From assembly GCA_947484175.1 (NCBI GenBank), contig CANKOI010000003.1:30348-94347 (forward strand): a stretch of 64,000 bases of DNA, in the 5' to 3' direction. The notes beneath the pieces are model-generated. The model did not search any database. It was given only the letters and a program-made list of their open reading frames with translations, and was not told the origin of the DNA. Made by a program: the position numbers and the translations under genes. Positions within the stretch are counted from its first letter, which is position 1. The number at the start of each line of letters is the position of its first letter. The stretch comes from Deltaproteobacteria bacterium (GTDB taxonomy: Bacteria; Myxococcota_A; UBA796; SXON01). Shown one piece after another: positions 28,301 to 37,766 of the stretch.

Positions 28301-29222
28301 CTGGAGCCGGGTCACCCACGCCGTGCAGGTACGCCGGGACGATCCCGGCTGTGCCCGCGAAGAGCTGCGCCGAATCGAGCAGACCGACGACCCGGGACTC
28401 TCTCCGGAGCTGCGGTTTCGGCCCGAGGGGGCGCCGGCGCTCGCTCGTCGTCCGCGCGTGGCCATCCTCCGCGAGCAGGGCGTGAACGGGCAGGCCGAGA
28501 TGGCCGCCGCCTTCGAACGAGCGGGCTTCGAGCCGCTCGACGTGCACATGACCGACCTTGCTTCCGGGCGGGTAAACCTCCAGGACGTAGTCGGGCTGGC
28601 GGCCTGTGGCGGCTTCTCCTATGGCGATGTCCTTGGCGCGGGCGGCGGCTGGGCCAACAGCATCCGGTTCAATCCACGGCTGCGGGAGCAGTTCGCCACG
28701 TTCTTTGAGCGTAGCGACAGCTTCTCGCTGGGGGTGTGCAACGGCTGCCAGATGATGTCCACCTTGGCCGAGTTGGTGCCCGGCGCCGAAGGGTGGCCGC
28801 GCTTCGTAAAGAACCGCTCGGAGCAGTTTGAGGCGCGGCTGTGTACGCTCCGTGTGGAAGAGTCGCCCTCGATCTTCTTTGCGGGAATGGCTGGGTCCAC
28901 GCTCCTGGTGCCGGTTGCGCACGGCGAGGGCCGTCCGGTGTGGGCCACGCCCGGCGCGGAGTCGCGGGCGGTGGTGGCCGCACGGTTCGTGGATGGGCAC
29001 CGGGGGCCGACCGAGAGCTACCCCTGGAACCCCAACGGCGCGAAGGGCGGCGTGACCGCGCTCTGCTCCAGCGACGGCCGCTCCACCATCCTGATGCCCC
29101 ACCCCGAGCGCGCCTTCCGGTGGACCACCCTGTCCTGGCAGCCGGAATCGTGGCGCAACCCGGACAGCGACGCGAGCCCCTGGCAGCACTTCTTTGCGAA
29201 TGCGCGCCGGTGGGTGGGCTGA
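25356..29222 (+). CDS. purL: Phosphoribosylformylglycinamidine synthase (single-chain PurL)
   Basis: PurL makes FGAM from FGAR, ATP and glutamine in purine synthesis. At 1288 aa this is the large one-chain proteobacterial form. It has an N-terminal PurS-like part, two AIR-synthase-like modules ([31 protein letters not shown]) and a C-terminal glutaminase. The glutaminase triad is Cys1128 (GVCNGCQM), His1249 and Glu1251 (HPERAF). The ATG at 25356 has a strong GGGAGGAG ribosome-binding site five bases upstream, which decides the start over an upstream in-frame codon. It stands alone; no other pur genes are in the window. Confidence 0.97.
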   Translation: MLTFGGGPALSPFRLARLFDRLREVAPALQALWADHVHFAEAEGLSEADAATLAALLRYGVEPESPRREGASLLVVPRLGTRSPWSSKATDIVHNCGLQAVAVVERGVRYTFAGSGLDLATLSPVLHDRMTESVLFDEAGASALFERSAPAPLQSVDVLAGGAAALRAADRSLGLALAADEIDYLVEAFTRLGRNPTDAELMMFAQANSEHCRHKIFNASWTLDGEPQAHSLFGMIRNTTAMARVVLPSGVGSVRSAYHDNAAVTVGPSARRFVPDPATGVWGYREAAPLHMLMKVETHNHPTAISPFPGAATGAGGEIRDEGAVGRGGKPKAGLCGFSVSNLRVPGEPPEEWELENPGKPDRIVNAWQIMVEGPLGAAAFNNEFGRPNLGGYFRTLELPFGGEWRGYHKPIMVAGGLGNIAETDVDKRPIPPGSALVVLGGPAMRIGLGGGAASSMASGQSHGDLDFASVQRDNAEVERRCQEVLDRCQAAGLDNPILSVHDVGAGGLSNAFPELVNDGGVGGHFNLRAIPNGEPGMSPLEVWSNEAQERYVLAISEASLPGFAALCERERAPFAVVGRATAERVLRVDDPLLGAAPVNLPLEVVLGKAPRMHRTAVHVAAPVAPLNLAGVTLAEAAVRVLRFPAVADKTFLVTIGDRSVTGQIVRDPMVGPWQVPVADVAVTTQAYEGVAGEAMAMGERTPLALFDGPASARMAVGEALTNLAAAPIERIEQIVLSANWMAPAGHRNEDAVLFDMVRAVGLELCPALGIAIPVGKDSMSMRTTWSGGSVTAPVSLIVSAFAPVTDVRGVLTPLLQDVPDTVLVLLDLGAGKNRLGGSVLAQVYNQLGDCAPDVDAAASLRTFFSGVQAARSAGLLLAYHDRADGGLFATLCEMAFASRCGLSVRVPGAPLPGLFTEELGAVVQVRRADLGALAGCFPGVPLAELGAPVFGPLGGSARNELAFAFDDRSIWRATRTELHHHWSRVTHAVQVRRDDPGCAREELRRIEQTDDPGLSPELRFRPEGAPALARRPRVAILREQGVNGQAEMAAAFERAGFEPLDVHMTDLASGRVNLQDVVGLAACGGFSYGDVLGAGGGWANSIRFNPRLREQFATFFERSDSFSLGVCNGCQMMSTLAELVPGAEGWPRFVKNRSEQFEARLCTLRVEESPSIFFAGMAGSTLLVPVAHGEGRPVWATPGAESRAVVAARFVDGHRGPTESYPWNPNGAKGGVTALCSSDGRSTILMPHPERAFRWTTLSWQPESWRNPDSDASPWQHFFANARRWVG

Positions 29223-29225
29223 CGC

Positions 29226-32200
29226 TCAGCCCCGGCGGCGGCGCGCGACCGCGAGCGCGGCGAGTGCCAACAGGCCGGCCGGTGCGGCCGCACCGGCCGG
29301 CGTCGCACAACCACAGCCGCCCTGCAACTCGCCGGGCGCAGTGATGTCGATCGCCTTGTCGTCGTCGGGCGCGTTGCCGCTGTCATCGCTCCCGTCGGTA
29401 TCGGAGGTGGCGGTGTCCTCGCCCGTGTCTCCGGTGTCGGCGCCCTCGCCAGTGTGAACTTGGTCCGTGTCCTCGTGGATCGGCTCGTCCTCGCCGTCAC
29501 AGTCTTGGTCGATGTCGTCCCCCGGCGTTTCCCGCGCCCCCGGGTACACGGTCGCGTCGGCATCGTTGCAGTCGTCCGTCGGGTCTTCTGCGGTCGCTTC
29601 GCCGGGGTCGTCGCAGTCGAGGTCGATGCTGGCCACCGTGCTCAAAGCGTCGCGACGGTACCCGTCGCCGTCGGCGTCCACCCCGCATAGCTCGCCGCCG
29701 TCACAGTCCTGGTCCACGCCGTCGGACAGTCCTTCCACCGCTCCTACGTGCACGTTGGCATCGGCGTCGTTGCAGTCGTCGCCGCCGTAGGCCAGGTCGT
29801 CGTGCCCATCGCCGTCCGCGTCGAAGTCCGAGGCTCCGTCGCAGTCCGAGTCCACTCCGTCATACCAAGCGTCCGGGGTGCCCGGGTACACGTCGGCGTC
29901 GTTGTCGTCGCAATCGCTCCCGCCAACCGCCGCCGCGTCGTACCCGTCCCCGTCCACGTCGGTGAGATCGGCGCCATCGCAGTCCTGATCGACGCCGTCG
30001 TAGGGCGTCTCCGTGCCCGCGGGCGAGGAGGACGCATCCGCGTCGTCACAGTCGTCCGCGTTGGAGACGTAGCCGGTGGGTTCGTCACACGCATCGGTGG
30101 TGACGGCGGGGTCGCCATAGCCGTCGCCATCGGCGTCCGCATACCAGGGAACGGCGTCCACGGCCGCCACGTCTACGCTGCCGTCGCAGTCGTCGTCCAC
30201 GCCGTTGCAGGACTCCACGGCGCCCGGGTTGACCGCTGCGTCGTCGTCGTCACAATCACTCCCCGCGATGTACCCGTCCCCGTCCGCATCCCACGCGGAA
30301 GCCCCGCCGCCTCCGTACGCGCCAATGTCCGACACCGTCCCGTCCGGATCGAGGTGGGCAGGGTGGCCGACATCGATGTTGGCGGAGCCGGCCGCGAGGG
30401 TAAGATCGTCGTTGTCACAGTCCCCGTCGGCGCTGTAGCTCACGAAGCCGGGCGCGCCGGTGTGGTTTCCGCCCGTCGTGGTGGAGAAGGTGAAGTAGCC
30501 GCTGCGGTCGTTGGTGGTGTTCACGTACCAGTCGTTGTAGGTGACATCCGAGCCCGATGCGGACGCCGAATCGGCCGCGTACACCCCATCGCCGTCGAAG
30601 GAATAGGCGACGATGTTGTTGGTTACCTCGGCGCTGGTGTAGAGCGCGTACCAGCCGCCGCCATAGCCCCCAGCCTCGTTTCCGACCAAGGTGTTGTTCA
30701 GGATGTCGAGAGAGGCGAGGCTGTAGCTGTACAGTGCCCCTCCCGACGCGGTCGCCTCGTTCTCCACGAATACGTTGTTCGCGATGTCCTGGGTGCTGGA
30801 CACCACCGACGAGCCGTACACCGCTCCGCCATAGGCCGCGGTGTTGGCGCAGAACTGGTTGGCGTCCACCTCGAGGTCCGTCGTGTAATAGGCGTAGATG
30901 GCGCCCCCGTAATAATAGCCGCCCGCGCTGTTACGCTGGAAGGAGCTGCGGCTCACGGACGTTCCGGCGGTGTAGGTCACGGCGAGTGCGCCCCCGTGGT
31001 AGCCTGCACTGTTGCCACTGAAATCAGTGGACTCGATGTCCAGATCGCTGGCGCCGTAGGTGGTTGCCGACTGGTAGAGCGCGCCGCCGCTCCCGTAGGT
31101 CGTGCCGTTGTCACGAAAGGAGGAGGCGGAAACGGACAGGTCGCTGCCGGTACTGGAGTACAAGGCGCCGCCGTCGTAGTAGCTGCTGTTGCTGGAGAAG
31201 GTGCTGCCGCTGATCAGGGTGTCGGTGGTGACGAGCGACAGCGCGCCACCGTACCCGTACGTGGAACGATTGTCGTCGAACACCGTTTCGTCCATCATCA
31301 GGTCGCCCGTCAGCGTGGACGTGTACAGGCCGCCACCACTGTAGTAGGCGACGTTGTCGGAGAATACACAACCGTCCACCTCCAGCCCGCCGGAGCTCAC
31401 GAACGCTGCACCCCCATACCCGTAGGTTCCGGTGTTGCTGCCAAACAGGGTGCCGTCCAACACTACGTCGGTCACGCCCGAAAGGTACAACGCGCCGCCA
31501 TAATAGTAGGCGATATTGCCGGTGAACTCCCCATCGGTGAGCACGAGGCTCGCGGCCGCGGTCGCGTAGATCGCGGCCCCGTGGTACCCGTAGTTGTCGG
31601 TAAACGAAGGCGAATCCAAGTCCACAGTGGCGGACGCGGCCACGTACACCGCCCCGGAGTAGCCGGACGTGTAATAATAGGAGTAGTTGTCGTCGAGTTG
31701 GTCGTGGCTTCCGGTCCACGCGGCGCCCGCTCCGACATACAGCGCGTTCCCATGGGTGTAATACCCCCGATTGGAGGACCAAACGGTGTCTGCCGAGCTC
31801 AGGGACGTGCCACTGTCGAGGTACACCGCGCCCCCGTTGTAGTAGCCGGCGTTGCTGGTGAAGGTGACACCGTCCAGCGTGAGACTCGCCGCCCCCGAGG
31901 TGGCGGCGACGTAGATCGCACCCGCATAGTAGGCCCCGTTCGACGTGAAGGTCGTGTCGGTCACGGCCACCGTCGATGCGGCCTCGGCGTAGATCGCCCC
32001 TCCGGCGTACGCGGTGTTGCTGGTGAACGTCGAGCCAGTCACCTCCACGACGCCACCGCTGTCCACGTACACGCCGCCGCCGTTGAAGCTGGTGGCACCC
32101 GACGAGCTCACGGCTAACGTGTCCAAGGTGAGCGTGGACCCGGACACGTAGATGCCGCGGTAGCCCGTGTTGGTGACGCCGAGGTCGCGCAATTCCACGG

Positions 32201-32456
32201 ACTCTCCGGCGTCCACTGTGACGGCGTTGCTGCAACGGCCGCCCGGTGCGATCACCGTGGCGGCCGAACCCGCGCCCACGAGGGTAAGGGACTTGCCGGC
32301 CGTGTCGACACACTCGGCCCAGGTGCCGGTGTCGATCTCAAGCGTGTCGCCCGAGGCCGCTGCCGTAACCGCGCTGGAGATGGTGGTGTACGGCCCCGCG
32401 GTGCTCACCACGAGGGTGGCGGCGAAGGAGCGTTCGAGGCTGAGGAGAAGCAACAT
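29226..32456 (-). CDS. Secreted beta-helix protein with DxDxDG calcium repeats and MYXO-CTERM-like tail
   Basis: The 1076-aa protein has a short signal peptide (MLLLLSLERSFA). A long right-handed beta-helix runs to about residue 680. It is built of Gly/Ser/Tyr-rich turns such as GGAIYAEAAST and GGALYLSG, like Pmp/pectate-lyase-type repeats. Next come five putative metal-binding units with the pattern DADGDGY...DCDD..A.V.PGA.E...GVD.DCDG. The C-terminus is an acidic TG-rich spacer, then GGCGC, a hydrophobic stretch and ARRRRG, the MYXO-CTERM pattern, so surface anchoring is expected. The ligand is unknown; adhesion or carbohydrate binding is a guess. It converges with purL, with three bases between the stops. 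Confidence 0.85.
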   Translation of the reverse strand: MLLLLSLERSFAATLVVSTAGPYTTISSAVTAAASGDTLEIDTGTWAECVDTAGKSLTLVGAGSAATVIAPGGRCSNAVTVDAGESVELRDLGVTNTGYRGIYVSGSTLTLDTLAVSSSGATSFNGGGVYVDSGGVVEVTGSTFTSNTAYAGGAIYAEAASTVAVTDTTFTSNGAYYAGAIYVAATSGAASLTLDGVTFTSNAGYYNGGAVYLDSGTSLSSADTVWSSNRGYYTHGNALYVGAGAAWTGSHDQLDDNYSYYYTSGYSGAVYVAASATVDLDSPSFTDNYGYHGAAIYATAAASLVLTDGEFTGNIAYYYGGALYLSGVTDVVLDGTLFGSNTGTYGYGGAAFVSSGGLEVDGCVFSDNVAYYSGGGLYTSTLTGDLMMDETVFDDNRSTYGYGGALSLVTTDTLISGSTFSSNSSYYDGGALYSSTGSDLSVSASSFRDNGTTYGSGGALYQSATTYGASDLDIESTDFSGNSAGYHGGALAVTYTAGTSVSRSSFQRNSAGGYYYGGAIYAYYTTDLEVDANQFCANTAAYGGAVYGSSVVSSTQDIANNVFVENEATASGGALYSYSLASLDILNNTLVGNEAGGYGGGWYALYTSAEVTNNIVAYSFDGDGVYAADSASASGSDVTYNDWYVNTTNDRSGYFTFSTTTGGNHTGAPGFVSYSADGDCDNDDLTLAAGSANIDVGHPAHLDPDGTVSDIGAYGGGGASAWDADGDGYIAGSDCDDDDAAVNPGAVESCNGVDDDCDGSVDVAAVDAVPWYADADGDGYGDPAVTTDACDEPTGYVSNADDCDDADASSSPAGTETPYDGVDQDCDGADLTDVDGDGYDAAAVGGSDCDDNDADVYPGTPDAWYDGVDSDCDGASDFDADGDGHDDLAYGGDDCNDADANVHVGAVEGLSDGVDQDCDGGELCGVDADGDGYRRDALSTVASIDLDCDDPGEATAEDPTDDCNDADATVYPGARETPGDDIDQDCDGEDEPIHEDTDQVHTGEGADTGDTGEDTATSDTDGSDDSGNAPDDDKAIDITAPGELQGGCGCATPAGAAAPAGLLALAALAVARRRRG

Positions 32457-32492
32457 GGAAACCCGCCGGGTGTCTGGGTCGCTGTATCGCGC

Positions 32493-33098
32493 TCAGTGCG
32501 CCTCTTCGAACCGGGCATCCTCGTCGTCGTACACGTAGAGCCCACCTTGCAGGTCGTACACCCACCCGTGCAGGGTGAGTTCTCCACTGGCGAGGTGCTT
32601 CTGCACGCACGGATAGGTCGTGAGGTTGGCGAGCTGGTCGAGCACGTTCTCCTCCACCGCCCGGCGCCATTGGGCGGTGCCGCCGCTCCCGTCACGGGCG
32701 GCGGTGTTCGCCACTGCGGCGTCGGCGATCCATCGGCCCAGCTCCGGCATCGCGGTGGTGTCGACCCCCTCGATCATGGCCTTCACTCCGCCACAGCCGT
32801 AGTGGCCGCACACCACGATATGCCCCACCTTGAGGGCCCCGAGGCCGTAGTCCAGCGCCGCTCCCACGCTGCCCGTGCCTCGGCCGGAGTGTGGGACGAG
32901 GTTGGCCACGTTGCGGATCACGAACAACTCGCCGGGCGCCGAATTGGTCAGCAGCTCCGGCACCACTCGGCTGTCCGCGCATCCGATGTAGAGTGCGTCG
33001 GGCGACTGGTGCTCCGAGGCGAGTTGGGCGAGAAACGAACGACTTTGGGCGACGTACTCGCGTCGGAACGAAGCGTGACCACGGAGGAGTTTGTGCAT
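32493..33098 (-). CDS. can: Beta-class carbonic anhydrase
   Basis: The enzyme interconverts CO2 and bicarbonate using zinc. The 201-aa protein has the zinc and catalytic residues of beta carbonic anhydrases: YIGCADSRV (Cys, Asp, Arg) and VCGHYGCGGV (His and Cys). Most relatives read CSDSR where this has CADSR. The ATG at 33098 (MHKLLRGHASF) matches the family start; an upstream extension would overlap the CotH gene end. It lies between the CotH-kinase lipoprotein gene and the beta-helix gene on the minus strand. Confidence 0.93.
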   Translation of the reverse strand: MHKLLRGHASFRREYVAQSRSFLAQLASEHQSPDALYIGCADSRVVPELLTNSAPGELFVIRNVANLVPHSGRGTGSVGAALDYGLGALKVGHIVVCGHYGCGGVKAMIEGVDTTAMPELGRWIADAAVANTAARDGSGGTAQWRRAVEENVLDQLANLTTYPCVQKHLASGELTLHGWVYDLQGGLYVYDDEDARFEEAH

Positions 33099-33111
33099 GG
33101 TGGGTCGGGCG

Positions 33112-34749
33112 TTATCGCGTCGGGTCGGGGAAGGCCCACACGACACCGCCTACCTCCCCGCCGAGGCTCTGGGAGCGCAGCTCCACCTCGCCCGCTTCCA
33201 CGGGCACCGAAACCGCCACCGGCGCGTCGTAGGCGAGGACGGCCTCTTGGCTCCACAGCACGCTTCCGCCTTGGACGACGCTCACCCGGGCCCCCGGCGC
33301 GCTGTTCAGGTTCGCGTCGTGGATGCCCACGCGTAGCTCCAGATTCCCTTCCTCGACCGGCAGGCGCACGATCGCCGTGGGGGTGGCAAACAGTCCGTGG
33401 CAGGCGTGTTCGCCTCCGACCAGCAGGCCCGGCCCGAGAGGGGAGCTGTCTTCGAGGACCGTGCCTACGGTGGCGACGGCGCCGCTGGGATCGGCCTCCT
33501 CACAGGTGGCGACCTCGGTGCCCGCGAGCAGGCTGAGGCGGGTGTGCAGGAAGAACCGGAGGTCGATCACGCGGTGACGGAAGCTCGTGCAGCTGTGGTA
33601 GGTGTCCTCGCATGCCGCGTCCTCGATCGTGGCCGCCCACTCGGCCACCTGGGCGTCGAGCGCCTCCCACTCCAATGCCCCCGTCAGCAATTTGGCGAGG
33701 TAGCCGTCTACGTCCCAGCCCCGCGCCATCATGCGGGCGTGTACGGGGTCGTCGTACACCTCGCCGGTGACGGGATTGGCCCGCGCGTGCGACCACAGCC
33801 AGGGCTCTACCAGCCCCATGAACAAGGCGTTGTCGAAGTAGTAGGGGTAGCCGAGGTCGGCGTCGAGGTCCCAGGCGATGGGGGTCAGTTGGCCCAAGTG
33901 GTCGTACAGATAGAAGTTGTTTCCGTCGGCGGCGAAGCTGTCGATCGCGCCCATGGACGCCCGCGCCACGGCAATACGGGTGAACGTCTCGGTGTCCACC
34001 TTGGCGAGGAAATCGTCGTCGCTCCCAACCGCGGTTGCCTCAATGGCCGCGAGGATTTCTGCGCCGTCCCCACCCACGGAGGTTTGGGGCTCGTACCAAT
34101 CGAGGACGGTGCCCCACGTGATCGGGTTCAGCCCCTGCGCGTATCGCCACGTGCCGATCGAGTAGAGGGCACCCGCATCCTCGCCGTACCAGCGCTGCAG
34201 GAACTGGTCATCGATGGGCTCGAGCACCACGAAAAAGCCGGCGGGGTCGCCGTTTACGGTCAGGCGGGCGAACCCGGTGCGGGCCGCGGGCAAGTCTGAC
34301 TGTCGCAGCACCCACGTGCCCACCACTTCGTTGAGGAAGCCCGCATCCTGCGTGGAGCTGTCGAGCTTGAGTTGTTCCAATCCATGCCAGTCCTGGCCCT
34401 CCACTGCGCGGTCGAAGTCGATCTTCAGGGGAGGCTTGCCAGGGACAACCGAGCCTTGTCCGAAGGCGCGGACGGCCACGTTCTCCACCACCTCGTCGTT
34501 CCACCGAAAGTCTGCCGTATGCCAGCTCTCCGCACCGGGGTTGTCCCGGATGTCTGCCCACTCTGCCCTCGGCAGGGTCAGCTCGATTTCGGCCACGCGG
34601 TCGGTGGCGAACACCCCGTCCGCATCGTCGGCTTCTTCCGGGTTCGTGCCGGGAAGTCTGCCGCTGGTGGTGGTGGGGTCGTCGGAGGACGGGTCGCCCG
34701 GCGCGATGGGGGACGAGGCGACTGTGCAGGCGACGAGGAGCAGGAGCAC
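33112..34749 (-). CDS. CotH-kinase-family lipoprotein
   Basis: The 545-aa protein starts with a short lipobox signal (LLLLVAC, Cys8) followed by a Pro/Ser/Thr/Asp-rich linker, so a surface lipoprotein is likely. The centre is a CotH domain: RAFGQGSV, KPPLKIDFD, FLNEVVGTWVLR and the key NNFYLYDHLGQLTPIAWDLD. CotH proteins are atypical kinases that can phosphorylate proteins, first known from Bacillus spore coats. The last 130 residues form a beta-rich domain. The start is GTG at 34749 and the signal lacks the usual basic residues, which is a little odd. The substrate is unknown. Confidence 0.82.
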   Translation of the reverse strand: MLLLLVACTVASSPIAPGDPSSDDPTTTSGRLPGTNPEEADDADGVFATDRVAEIELTLPRAEWADIRDNPGAESWHTADFRWNDEVVENVAVRAFGQGSVVPGKPPLKIDFDRAVEGQDWHGLEQLKLDSSTQDAGFLNEVVGTWVLRQSDLPAARTGFARLTVNGDPAGFFVVLEPIDDQFLQRWYGEDAGALYSIGTWRYAQGLNPITWGTVLDWYEPQTSVGGDGAEILAAIEATAVGSDDDFLAKVDTETFTRIAVARASMGAIDSFAADGNNFYLYDHLGQLTPIAWDLDADLGYPYYFDNALFMGLVEPWLWSHARANPVTGEVYDDPVHARMMARGWDVDGYLAKLLTGALEWEALDAQVAEWAATIEDAACEDTYHSCTSFRHRVIDLRFFLHTRLSLLAGTEVATCEEADPSGAVATVGTVLEDSSPLGPGLLVGGEHACHGLFATPTAIVRLPVEEGNLELRVGIHDANLNSAPGARVSVVQGGSVLWSQEAVLAYDAPVAVSVPVEAGEVELRSQSLGGEVGGVVWAFPDPTR

Positions 34750-34816
34750 AGCGGAGTGTAGCTTGGGGGAAGGTGGGGTTGCGGCTTGAATGCTCGGGGC
34801 CGGCGCGTCTCGCGTG

Positions 34817-34859
34817 GCTGGGCCTTACCCGGACAGCAGGTGAACCCTGTCGGCCCAGC
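34817..34859. other. Intergenic hairpin between acnB and the CotH gene
   Basis: An 8-bp arm pair, gctgggcc (34817-34824) and ggcccagc (34852-34859), encloses a second arm pair, gacag (34832-34836) and ctgtc (34847-34851), with a one-sided bulge. It lies five bases beyond the acnB stop and before the CotH gene. It could act as a transcription terminator or a stabilising hairpin for the acnB message. It lacks a T-run, so a simple Rho-independent terminator is not certain. Confidence 0.4.
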
Positions 34860-34863
34860 GGAC

Positions 34864-37443
34864 CTACACCGTACTCGCCGCGTCCACGAACTCGCTGATC
34901 TGGTCGAAATTCATGTACCGGTACACATCGGCGGACTTCCCTTCCAGAACGGCTACGCCCTCGAGGTATTCCGTCGGAGTGGGGATGCGCCCGAGGACGG
35001 CGCACACGGCTGCGAGCTCGGCGCTGCCAAGGTACACATTTGCGCCAATGCCGAGGCGGTTGGGGAAATTGCGGGTGCTCGTGCTCATCGCGGTGGAGCC
35101 CTTCTTCACTTGCGCTTGGTTGCCCATGCACAAGGAACAACCGGGGAGCTCCATACGGGCGCCGCTCCGGCCGAGGACCCCGTAGTACCCCTCTTCGTTG
35201 AGCATCATGGCGTCCATGCGGGTGGGAGGAGCCACCCACAGTCGCACAGGGATGTCGCTGCGGCCCTCGAGAATCTTCCCTGCCGCCCGGAAGTGGCCGA
35301 TGTTCGTCATGCAGGAGCCGATGAAGACTTCGTCGATGGTGGCGCCTGACACGGCGGAGAGGGGTTTTACGTCGTCCGGGTCGTTGGGGCAGGCCACCAG
35401 CGGCTCGGTGATCGTGGCCAGGTCGATGTCGAGGACGGCCGCGTACTCGGCGTCGGCGTCGGCTTGGAGGAGGGTGCCGGAGTTCATCCAGTCTTCCATG
35501 GCGGCGATTCGGCGGCGGAGGGAGCGAGCATCGGCGTAGCCGTTGGCGATCATCCACCCGAGGAGCGTGATGTTGGAACGCAGGTACTCGACGACAGGCT
35601 CGCGGTTCAGGCGAACGGTGCACCCGGCCGCGCTGCGCTCGGCGGAAGCGTCGGTGAGCTCGAAGGCCTGTTCGATTTTCAGATCGGGCAGACCTTCGAT
35701 TTCGAGGATGCGCCCCGAGAAAACATTTTTCTTCCCTTTCTTCTCCACCGTGAGTTGGCCGGACTGCAGGGCGGCGTGCGGGATGGCGTTCACGAGATCG
35801 CGGAGGGTGATGCCAGGCGCCATCTGGCCATGGAAGCGCACCAGCACCGATTCGGGCATGTCGAGGGGCATCACGCCCGTGGCCGCCGCGAACGCAACCA
35901 GGCCCGATCCCGCGGGGAACGAGATTCCGATCGGGAACCGGGTGTGCGAGTCGCCGCCCGTGCCCACGGTGTCGGGAAGCAGCATCCGGTTGAGCCAGGA
36001 GTGGATCACCCCGTCGCCGGGGCGGAGAGAAACCCCCCCGCGGGTGGTGATGAACTCGGGGAGCGTGCGGTGCGTGTTTACGTCCACCAGCTTGGGGTAG
36101 GCGGCGGTGTGGCAGAAGCTCTGCATCACGAGGTCGGCGGAGAAGCCGAGGCAGGCCAGGTCTTTCAGCTCGTCACGGGTCATCGGGCCCGTGGTGTCTT
36201 GGCTCCCGACCGAGGCCATGCGCGGCTCGCAGTAGGTTCCGGGCCGGATGCCTTCACCTTCGGGGAGCCCGCACGCCCGGCCCACCATCTTCTGCGCGAG
36301 CGTGAAGCCGCGGGTGGAGGGAGCAGGGGGCGCAGGGAGGCGGAATGCGGTGCTGGCGGGGAGCTTGAGCGCTTCGCGGGCGCGAGCCGTGAGGCCGCGG
36401 CCGATGATGAGGTTGATCCGTCCCCCGGCGCGGACCTCGTCGAGGAGCACCTCCGAGCGGTGCTGGAAGGTCCCTACCAGCGCGCCGTCTTGCTCCACGC
36501 GGCCGGCGTAGGGGAGGATGTCGACCACGTCCCCCGTACCCAACTGTGACAGGTCGCATTCCACCGGGAGCGCGCCCGCGTCCTCCATCGTATTGAAAAA
36601 AATCGGAGCAATTTTGGTGCCTGCACAAAATCCGCCGAACCGTTTATTCGGTACGTTGGGAATATCCGTGCCGGTCCACCACAGTACGGAGTTGGTAGCG
36701 GACTTGCGGGAGCTGCCGGTGCCCACGACATCGCCCACGTAGGCCACGGGGTGTCCCTTCGCTCGCAGCTCTGCGAGGACTCCCATCGGTCCGCGCACCC
36801 CCGGCTCTTCGGGCTCGATGCCCTCGCGGGCGTTCTTCAGCATGGCGAGCGCGTGGAGCGGGATGTCGGGGCGGCTCCACGCGTCGGGAGCCGGCGAGAG
36901 GTCGTCGGTGTTGGTCTCGCCGCTCACCTTGAACACGGTGACCGTCACGCGCTCTGAGAGCGCAGCGCGGCTCGTGAACCACTCCGCGTCCGCCCAACTC
37001 TGGAGTACCGAGCTGGCGAGGGCGTGGCCGGCCTGGGCCTTGTGTACGACGTCGTTTATGAAGTCGAACATCAGGAGCGTGTGCTTGAGCGCTTGGGCAG
37101 CGGTGGGGCCACACTCGGAGTCATCGAGGAGCGCGATGAGGGGCGCAACGTTGTAGCCGCCAACCATGGTGCCGAGCAGGCGGGTGGCGTGCACCCGGTC
37201 GATCAGCGGGCACGGGCGCTCGCCGCGGGCCAGGTCGGTGAGGAAGGCGGCCTTGATCTGGGCCGCTTCGTCTACTCCGGGGGGAACGCGGTGGGTGATG
37301 AGGTGGAGCAGCTCGGCTTCGCAACCGGCCGGTGGCGCCTCCAGAAGCCCGATCAGGTCCATCATCTGTGCGCGCGTGAGCGGGAGGGCGGGAATGCCCA
37401 GCGCAGCGCGCTCGGCGGAGTGGGCACGGTAGGCTTCGAGCAT
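34864..37443 (-). CDS. acnB: Aconitate hydratase B
   Basis: AcnB interconverts citrate and isocitrate in the TCA cycle, and can also hydrate 2-methylaconitate. The 859-aa length matches AcnB. The N-terminal HEAT-like region ([20 protein letters not shown]), the swivel domain and the FeS catalytic region are all present. The three cluster Cys are Cys711 (GSCMTNIGH), Cys769 and Cys772 (GCSLCMGNQ). The ATG at 37443 is the family start; the open frame continues upstream only because repeat copy C happens to have no stop. The edge of copy C is 39 bases upstream of this ATG, making it the leader region. Confidence 0.97.
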   Translation of the reverse strand: MLEAYRAHSAERAALGIPALPLTRAQMMDLIGLLEAPPAGCEAELLHLITHRVPPGVDEAAQIKAAFLTDLARGERPCPLIDRVHATRLLGTMVGGYNVAPLIALLDDSECGPTAAQALKHTLLMFDFINDVVHKAQAGHALASSVLQSWADAEWFTSRAALSERVTVTVFKVSGETNTDDLSPAPDAWSRPDIPLHALAMLKNAREGIEPEEPGVRGPMGVLAELRAKGHPVAYVGDVVGTGSSRKSATNSVLWWTGTDIPNVPNKRFGGFCAGTKIAPIFFNTMEDAGALPVECDLSQLGTGDVVDILPYAGRVEQDGALVGTFQHRSEVLLDEVRAGGRINLIIGRGLTARAREALKLPASTAFRLPAPPAPSTRGFTLAQKMVGRACGLPEGEGIRPGTYCEPRMASVGSQDTTGPMTRDELKDLACLGFSADLVMQSFCHTAAYPKLVDVNTHRTLPEFITTRGGVSLRPGDGVIHSWLNRMLLPDTVGTGGDSHTRFPIGISFPAGSGLVAFAAATGVMPLDMPESVLVRFHGQMAPGITLRDLVNAIPHAALQSGQLTVEKKGKKNVFSGRILEIEGLPDLKIEQAFELTDASAERSAAGCTVRLNREPVVEYLRSNITLLGWMIANGYADARSLRRRIAAMEDWMNSGTLLQADADAEYAAVLDIDLATITEPLVACPNDPDDVKPLSAVSGATIDEVFIGSCMTNIGHFRAAGKILEGRSDIPVRLWVAPPTRMDAMMLNEEGYYGVLGRSGARMELPGCSLCMGNQAQVKKGSTAMSTSTRNFPNRLGIGANVYLGSAELAAVCAVLGRIPTPTEYLEGVAVLEGKSADVYRYMNFDQISEFVDAASTV

Positions 37444-37482
37444 GGGCCGGGCTAACTCATGCTGAGCGGCGTCGATGCCGTT

Positions 37483-37736
37483 CGCCGCGCAGGACGCGGC
37501 GCCGTTGGGCGCAGGTCCCTTGCCGGTCGGCACGGGCCACGCGGGGCGAGGGAGCAAGACCCAGCGTTGGCATGGGGTCCTGCCGCGGTTGGCCGCCCCT
37601 CCGCTCGCCCCGCAGCGGGGCTCGGTCGGGACGGCCAACCGCGTCACCCAGCCCGTCACCGCGGCGTCCAACCGCAGTGCCCGGCGAAGAGTCGGTGCGC
37701 CGCCAAGATACTACGCTGGGCTTGCTGCAGCGGCTC
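37483..37736 (+). repeat. Structured intergenic repeat, copy C (254 bp)
   Basis: The invariant hairpin lies at 37483-37501 and the loop-complementary gtcctgc at 37577-37583. The main stem is a perfect 12 bp: cgcggttggccg (37584-37595) with cggccaaccgcg (37632-37643). The inner gccccg-cag-cggggc hairpin is intact and gtcacccagcccgtcacc is conserved. The element lies between acnB (minus strand, ATG 39 bases away) and the 3' end of the selenoprotein gene (30 bases away), filling this 323-base gap. Like copy B, in minus-strand orientation it is immediately upstream of a minus-strand gene. Confidence 0.82.
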
Positions 37737-37766
37737 ACCTCGATGCGGTTCCTCGCCCTGCCCACC

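Noticed and set aside
29500..30420. Regular repeats that look like a DNA repeat array
   Set aside because: They are codon-level copies of DxDxDG calcium-binding units within one protein gene, not a CRISPR or satellite array.
34817..34859. Hairpin with GGTGAACCCTGTC, which recalls part of bacterial SRP RNA
   Set aside because: The conserved SRP tetraloop region (GGAAGG...AGCAGC type) is missing, so it is kept only as a hairpin.
37444..37671. Upstream extension of acnB through repeat copy C
   Set aside because: AcnB family proteins start at [11 protein letters not shown]. The extension only reads the repeat, whose antisense happens to be open in copies A and B as well.
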